Shown here piece by piece: positions 5,888-8,852 of a stretch of DNA of 8,852 nucleotides (its first letter is position 1; the number at the start of each line of letters is the position of its first letter). This stretch comes from an uncultured Erysipelotrichaceae bacterium (GTDB lineage: Bacteria; Bacillota_I; Bacilli_A; Erysipelotrichales; Erysipelotrichaceae), in the NCBI GenBank assembly GCA_937957895.1, contig CALFEZ010000152.1, positions 1 through 8,852 on the forward strand, written 5' to 3'. The notes beneath the pieces were generated by a model that was not told the origin of the DNA, made no database searches, and saw only the letters and a list, made by a program, of their open reading frames with translations. The translations under genes and the position numbers were made by a program.

Positions 5888-8710
5888 CTATCGATGCAAT
5901 ACCTTTTTGAGATATTGTCCTGTATAACTCTGTGTGTTTTCTGCCAGCTTCTCGGGAGTTCCGCAGTCGATGACATACCCACCTTCATCTCCGCCCTCAG
6001 GTCCCAAATCGATGATGTAGTCCGCACTTTTGATGATGTCAAGGTTGTGTTCGATCACAAGCACAGTGTCACCATTATCGACTATTTTCTGTAAAACCTT
6101 AAGCAATTTGCCTACATCTTCACTATGAAGACCGGTGGTGGGTTCATCAAGGATGAATACCGTTTTGCCGGTTGCCCGTTTTTGCAGTTCACTGGCGAGT
6201 TTGACACGCTGCGCTTCTCCACCCGATAAGGTGGTAGCCGGTTGTCCTAATTGGATATAGCCAAGCCCCACATCCTGAAGGATCTTCAAACGATGGGCGA
6301 TCTTATGGATGTTTTCAAAGAAATCGTATGCTTCATCCACGGTCATGTCGAGGATGTCAAAGATGTTTTTGTCTTTGTATGTGACTTGCAAAGTTTCTTC
6401 ATTGTAGCGTTTGCCCTGACATTGTTCACACTGGACATACACATCCGGCAGAAAATGCATCGAGATGCGTTTGACTCCGTCTCCCTGACAGGTTTCACAG
6501 CGACCGCCTTTGACGTTGAAAGAGAAACGACCTTTGAGATATCCGCGTTTTTTGGCTTCTTTGGTCATCGCAAACAAGTCACGGATATCATCGAAGATGC
6601 CGGTATAGGTGACCGGGTTTGATCGTGGGGTGCGACCGATCGGATCTTGATCGATGACGATAACTTTGTCGACATGCTCCAACCCTTCAACACTTTCCAC
6701 TTTACCGGGTTTGATCTTGACTCTTCCCAAAGACTGCAACATCTTTTTGGCAAGCACGTCGTTGATCAGTGAGGACTTTCCGCTGCCGCTGACACCGGTG
6801 ATCAAGGTCAAGGTGTTGAGCGGGATGTTGACACTGATGTCTTTGAGGTTGTTTTCACTGGCTTTGATGATCGTTAAATGGTTTCCATTACCGCTTTTTC
6901 TGCTTGTCGGGATCGGGATCATGCGTTTTTTTGAAAGATACAAACCGGTGATGCTGTTGGGGTTGTCCATGATCTCTTGTACGGTTCCATTGGCAACCAC
7001 TTCACCACCTTTTAGTCCCGCTCCCGGTCCGATATCGACGATCCAATCGGCTTCCATCATCGTCTCTTCATCATGTTCGACCACGATCAGGGAGTTCCCC
7101 AAATCTCTCATGCTTTTGAGGGTTCGGATCAATTTGGCATTGTCGCGCTGATGCAGTCCGATCGATGGTTCATCCAGCACATACAACACTCCGGTAAGGC
7201 GTGATCCGATCTGGGTAGCAAGCCGGATCCGTTGGGCTTCTCCCCCAGAGAGGGTCCCGGCCAAACGATCAAGTGTAAGATATTCCAACCCGACATCCTT
7301 CAAAAAGGAAAGTCGTTCTTTGATTTCTTTTAATACTAACCTGGCGATCTCCATCTGCATCTCACTAAACTGCAGTTGATCCAAAAAAATCAATGCCTGT
7401 TTGACCGACATGCTTGTCCATTGGTGGATGTTGAGTTCTTGGATCTGTACGCTCAGTGCCATCGGATTGAGCCTGCGTCCTTCACAGACACTGCAAGTCG
7501 ATTCGCTCATAAAGGTTGCATACCAATCACGAGCTCCTTGAGATGTCGTTTCCATAAAACGACGGGAAATCAGGTTCGCAACCCCTTCGATGTAATCATT
7601 TCGGATGAACTTGTTGCCGGAACGCGATTGGATGGTGTAGGCGATCGGTTCTTTCGATCCATGCATCAAAATATCGATCTGCTCATCAGAGAGCTCTTTG
7701 AGCGGACGATCCAAAGGGATCTGGTAATGATCACACAGCACTTTGAAGTTTTGCCATTCGATGTTTTCGGAATTGACGATGTTTTTATAATAGACGATAC
7801 CGCCTTGGGCGATCGATCTTTCTTTGTTGGGCATCAGATAATCATGATCCACCTGCTGGGTAACACCCAAACCTTTGCAGTTTTCACAGGCCCCCAACGG
7901 AGAGTTGAAGGAAAACAACCGTGGTTCCAGACGCGGGATCGAAAATCCGCACTCCATGCAAGCGTAATTTTGTGAGAAGATGAGTTCTTTTTTGTTGATG
8001 ATCACCAACGCCAGACCATCTGTCAGTTTGAGAGCTGCTTCGAGTGACTCATAAAGCCTGGAGCGGGAATCTTCTTTTTTGATCAGACGATCGACCATGA
8101 TGTCGATGTCATGTTTGTTGTTTTTGTTGAGGGTGATCTCTTCTTCGAGCATCCGCAGTTGTTTGTTGACGCGTGCCCGAACAAACCCTTCTTTGAGATA
8201 CTTGGCAAACTTCTCCTTGTGGGTTCCTTTTTCCTGATGGACGATGGGAGCATACACTTCGATGCGAGCTCCGTTTTCATATTCCATGACTTGGTCGACC
8301 ATCTGCGATATGCTGATGGCTACGATCGGATGATGATGTATCGGACAATACGGAGTCCCGATCCGTCCATAAAGCAAGCGTAGATAATCGTAGATCTCGG
8401 TCACGGTACCGACAGTCGAACGCGGGTTGTTGTGAGTCGTTTTTTGATCGATGGAAATCGATGGCGACAGTCCTTCGATCAGATCGACATCCGGTTTTTC
8501 CATGTTGTCCAAAAACTGACGGGCATAGGCACTGAGCGATTCGACGTAACGGCGTTGTCCTTCGGCATAGATGGTATCAAAAGCCAACGATGTTTTTCCG
8601 CTGCCTGAAAGCCCGGTCATGATGACCAGTTTGTTTCTGGGGATCGTCAGACTGATGTTTTTTAGATTATGGACACGTGCCCCTTTGATCACGATTTCTT
8701 CTTTGCTCAT
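5888..8710 (-). CDS. uvrA: UvrABC excinuclease ATPase subunit A
   Basis: A full-length (940 aa) UvrA, the damage-sensing ABC-type ATPase of nucleotide-excision repair, which acts as a dimer and loads UvrB onto lesions. Two ABC modules are visible. The first has Walker A GLSGSGKT at 33-40, signature LSGGEAQR at 487-494 and Walker B VLDEPSIGLH at 511-520. The second has Walker A GVSGSGKS at 639-646, signature LSGGEAQR at 828-835 and Walker B ILDEPTTGLH at 853-862. Zinc ligand pairs are present: CMEC 251-254 with CENC 275-278, CSVC 406-409 nearby, and CETC 738-741 with CEQC 761-764 of the C-terminal damage-recognition zinc module. No key residue is missing. The ATG at 8710 follows GGAGG by four bases. 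It lies 79 bases after uvrB with a terminator between, so it probably starts its own transcript. I see no Gram-positive LexA box of the GAAC-N4-GTTC type upstream. Confidence 0.98.
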   Translation of the reverse strand: MSKEEIVIKGARVHNLKNISLTIPRNKLVIMTGLSGSGKTSLAFDTIYAEGQRRYVESLSAYARQFLDNMEKPDVDLIEGLSPSISIDQKTTHNNPRSTVGTVTEIYDYLRLLYGRIGTPYCPIHHHPIVAISISQMVDQVMEYENGARIEVYAPIVHQEKGTHKEKFAKYLKEGFVRARVNKQLRMLEEEITLNKNNKHDIDIMVDRLIKKEDSRSRLYESLEAALKLTDGLALVIINKKELIFSQNYACMECGFSIPRLEPRLFSFNSPLGACENCKGLGVTQQVDHDYLMPNKERSIAQGGIVYYKNIVNSENIEWQNFKVLCDHYQIPLDRPLKELSDEQIDILMHGSKEPIAYTIQSRSGNKFIRNDYIEGVANLISRRFMETTSQGARDWYATFMSESTCSVCEGRRLNPMALSVQIQELNIHQWTSMSVKQALIFLDQLQFSEMQMEIARLVLKEIKERLSFLKDVGLEYLTLDRLAGTLSGGEAQRIRLATQIGSRLTGVLYVLDEPSIGLHQRDNAKLIRTLKSMRDLGNSLIVVEHDEETMMEADWIVDIGPGAGLKGGEVVANGTVQEIMDNPNSITGLYLSKKRMIPIPTSRKSGNGNHLTIIKASENNLKDISVNIPLNTLTLITGVSGSGKSSLINDVLAKKMLQSLGRVKIKPGKVESVEGLEHVDKVIVIDQDPIGRTPRSNPVTYTGIFDDIRDLFAMTKEAKKRGYLKGRFSFNVKGGRCETCQGDGVKRISMHFLPDVYVQCEQCQGKRYNEETLQVTYKDKNIFDILDMTVDEAYDFFENIHKIAHRLKILQDVGLGYIQLGQPATTLSGGEAQRVKLASELQKRATGKTVFILDEPTTGLHSEDVGKLLKVLQKIVDNGDTVLVIEHNLDIIKSADYIIDLGPEGGDEGGYVIDCGTPEKLAENTQSYTGQYLKKVLHR

Positions 8711-8726
8711 ACATCCTCCGAGTAAA

Positions 8727-8743
8727 TATCATACTCCATGATA
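8727..8743. repeat. Perfect inverted repeat in the uvrA upstream region
   Basis: TATCAT - 5 bases - ATGATA, a perfect 6-bp dyad located where the uvrA -10 region should be. Its placement is right for an operator, but no known regulator is recognised and a dyad this short can arise by chance. Confidence 0.35.
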
Positions 8744-8759
8744 GCACTTTTTATGTCAA
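8728..8759 (-). promoter_or_regulatory. Candidate uvrA promoter region
   Basis: On the minus strand a perfect -35 box, TTGACA (8754-8759), follows the uvrB terminator. The -10 is ambiguous. TATGAT (8728-8733) is 5 of 6 but 20 bases away. At 17 bases the hexamer is GAGTAT (8731-8736), only 3 of 6. TATCAT (8738-8743) has a TG extension but is only 10 bases from the -35. A promoter here is expected because uvrA follows a terminator, but the exact start is unsure. Confidence 0.45.
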
Positions 8760-8767
8760 CACGCACG

Positions 8768-8795
8768 AAAAAACAATAGAGGCATGCCTCTATTG
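8768..8795 (-). terminator. Rho-independent terminator of uvrB
   Basis: A perfect 22-bp palindrome (8774-8795) forms on the minus strand a 9-bp stem CAATAGAGG / CCTCTATTG with a 4-base loop, followed directly by TTTTTT (8768-8773). The uvrB TAG stop (8790-8792) is inside the first arm. This is a strong intrinsic terminator between uvrB and uvrA. Because the stem is a perfect palindrome it could also fold on the other strand, but the T tract is placed only for minus-strand transcripts. Confidence 0.85.
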
Positions 8796-8852
8796 ACTTT
8801 TGAGTTCCATGATGATGTCACGCAAGGTTGCGGCTCGTTCAAAATCGAGCAC
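8790..8852 (-). CDS. uvrB: UvrB, C-terminal end only (UVR motif)
   Basis: Only the last 20 codons and the stop are in the window. The minus-strand translation VLDFERAATLRDIIMELKSQ, then TAG, is the C-terminal UVR motif through which UvrB contacts UvrC. The same motif occurs in UvrC and in ClpC-associated proteins, but its position at the extreme C-terminus directly upstream of uvrA identifies it as UvrB, the damage-verifying helicase-like subunit of the excinuclease. The rest of the gene lies beyond the right edge. The reading frame ends inside the terminator stem, so there is almost no 3' untranslated sequence. Confidence 0.88.
   Translation of the reverse strand: MLDFERAATLRDIIMELKSQ

Noticed and set aside
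5632..6042. Minus-strand frame of 136 codons across the uvrA-hprK junction
   Set aside because: It lies in a different frame over the ends of two clear genes and has no motif; it is a shadow frame.
7376..7975. Plus-strand open frame of 199 codons opposite uvrA
   Set aside because: It is antisense to the conserved zinc and ATPase-linker part of uvrA, with no family similarity and no separate promoter or ribosome site that I could see.
8711..8767. LexA/DinR operator upstream of uvrA
   Set aside because: No GAAC-N4-GTTC or close variant is present; the only dyad is TATCAT-N5-ATGATA.
1..8852. A defence island, prophage, CRISPR array or other wholly new system
   Set aside because: Every gene belongs to a conserved core cluster in its usual order; there are no spaced repeats, integrase, transposase, or unrecognised genes, and the gaps are all under 90 bases.

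Overview
The window carries one strand-coherent block of core genes. All of them are on the minus strand, so they are transcribed from high to low coordinates. In transcription order they are: the last 20 codons of uvrB; uvrA; hprK; an lgt open reading frame fused at its 3' end to a HAD phosphatase resembling PpaX; trxB; rapZ (yvcJ); the yvcK (glmR/mgfK) gene; and the first 226 codons of whiA, which runs off the left edge. This is the gene order known from Bacillota (Firmicutes) around uvrBA-hprK-lgt-ppaX-trxB-yvcJ-yvcK-whiA. The base composition looks balanced rather than very AT-rich. TGA is used as a stop (hprK, trxB, rapZ) and Trp is TGG, so the code is standard and Mycoplasma-type recoding is excluded. 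An Erysipelotrichia-like or related Bacillota lineage is my best guess; that is inference.

Layout: 8790-8852 is the uvrB tail, whose stop codon lies inside a strong rho-independent terminator. 8711-8767 is a short promoter region for uvrA, with a consensus -35 box and a perfect inverted repeat. 5888-8710 is uvrA, 4928-5878 hprK, 3468-4922 lgt-HAD and 2551-3489 trxB. These are packed with gaps of 9 bases or less, or with overlaps, and look like one transcription unit. At 2483-2570 there is a weak terminator-like hairpin over the trxB stop and then a plausible extended -10 promoter. 1634-2482 rapZ, 685-1632 yvcK and 1-680 whiA follow with 1-base and 4-base gaps, as a second unit. No stretch longer than 88 bases lacks a gene, and there are no RNA genes, mobile elements or CRISPR repeats.

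How the genes relate: UvrB and UvrA are nucleotide-excision repair. HprK phosphorylates and dephosphorylates HPr on serine, and its phosphorolytic dephosphorylation releases pyrophosphate. PpaX-type HAD enzymes hydrolyse that pyrophosphate, and here the HAD domain is tethered to the membrane enzyme Lgt, which adds diacylglycerol to prolipoproteins. TrxB reduces thioredoxin. RapZ/YvcJ, YvcK/GlmR and WhiA form the familiar trio tied to cell-wall precursor control, nucleotide sensing and division.

I do not see a wholly new system. The most notable item is the Lgt-HAD fusion. Next are the promoter/terminator arrangement that splits the superoperon and a strong excess of GATC sites.
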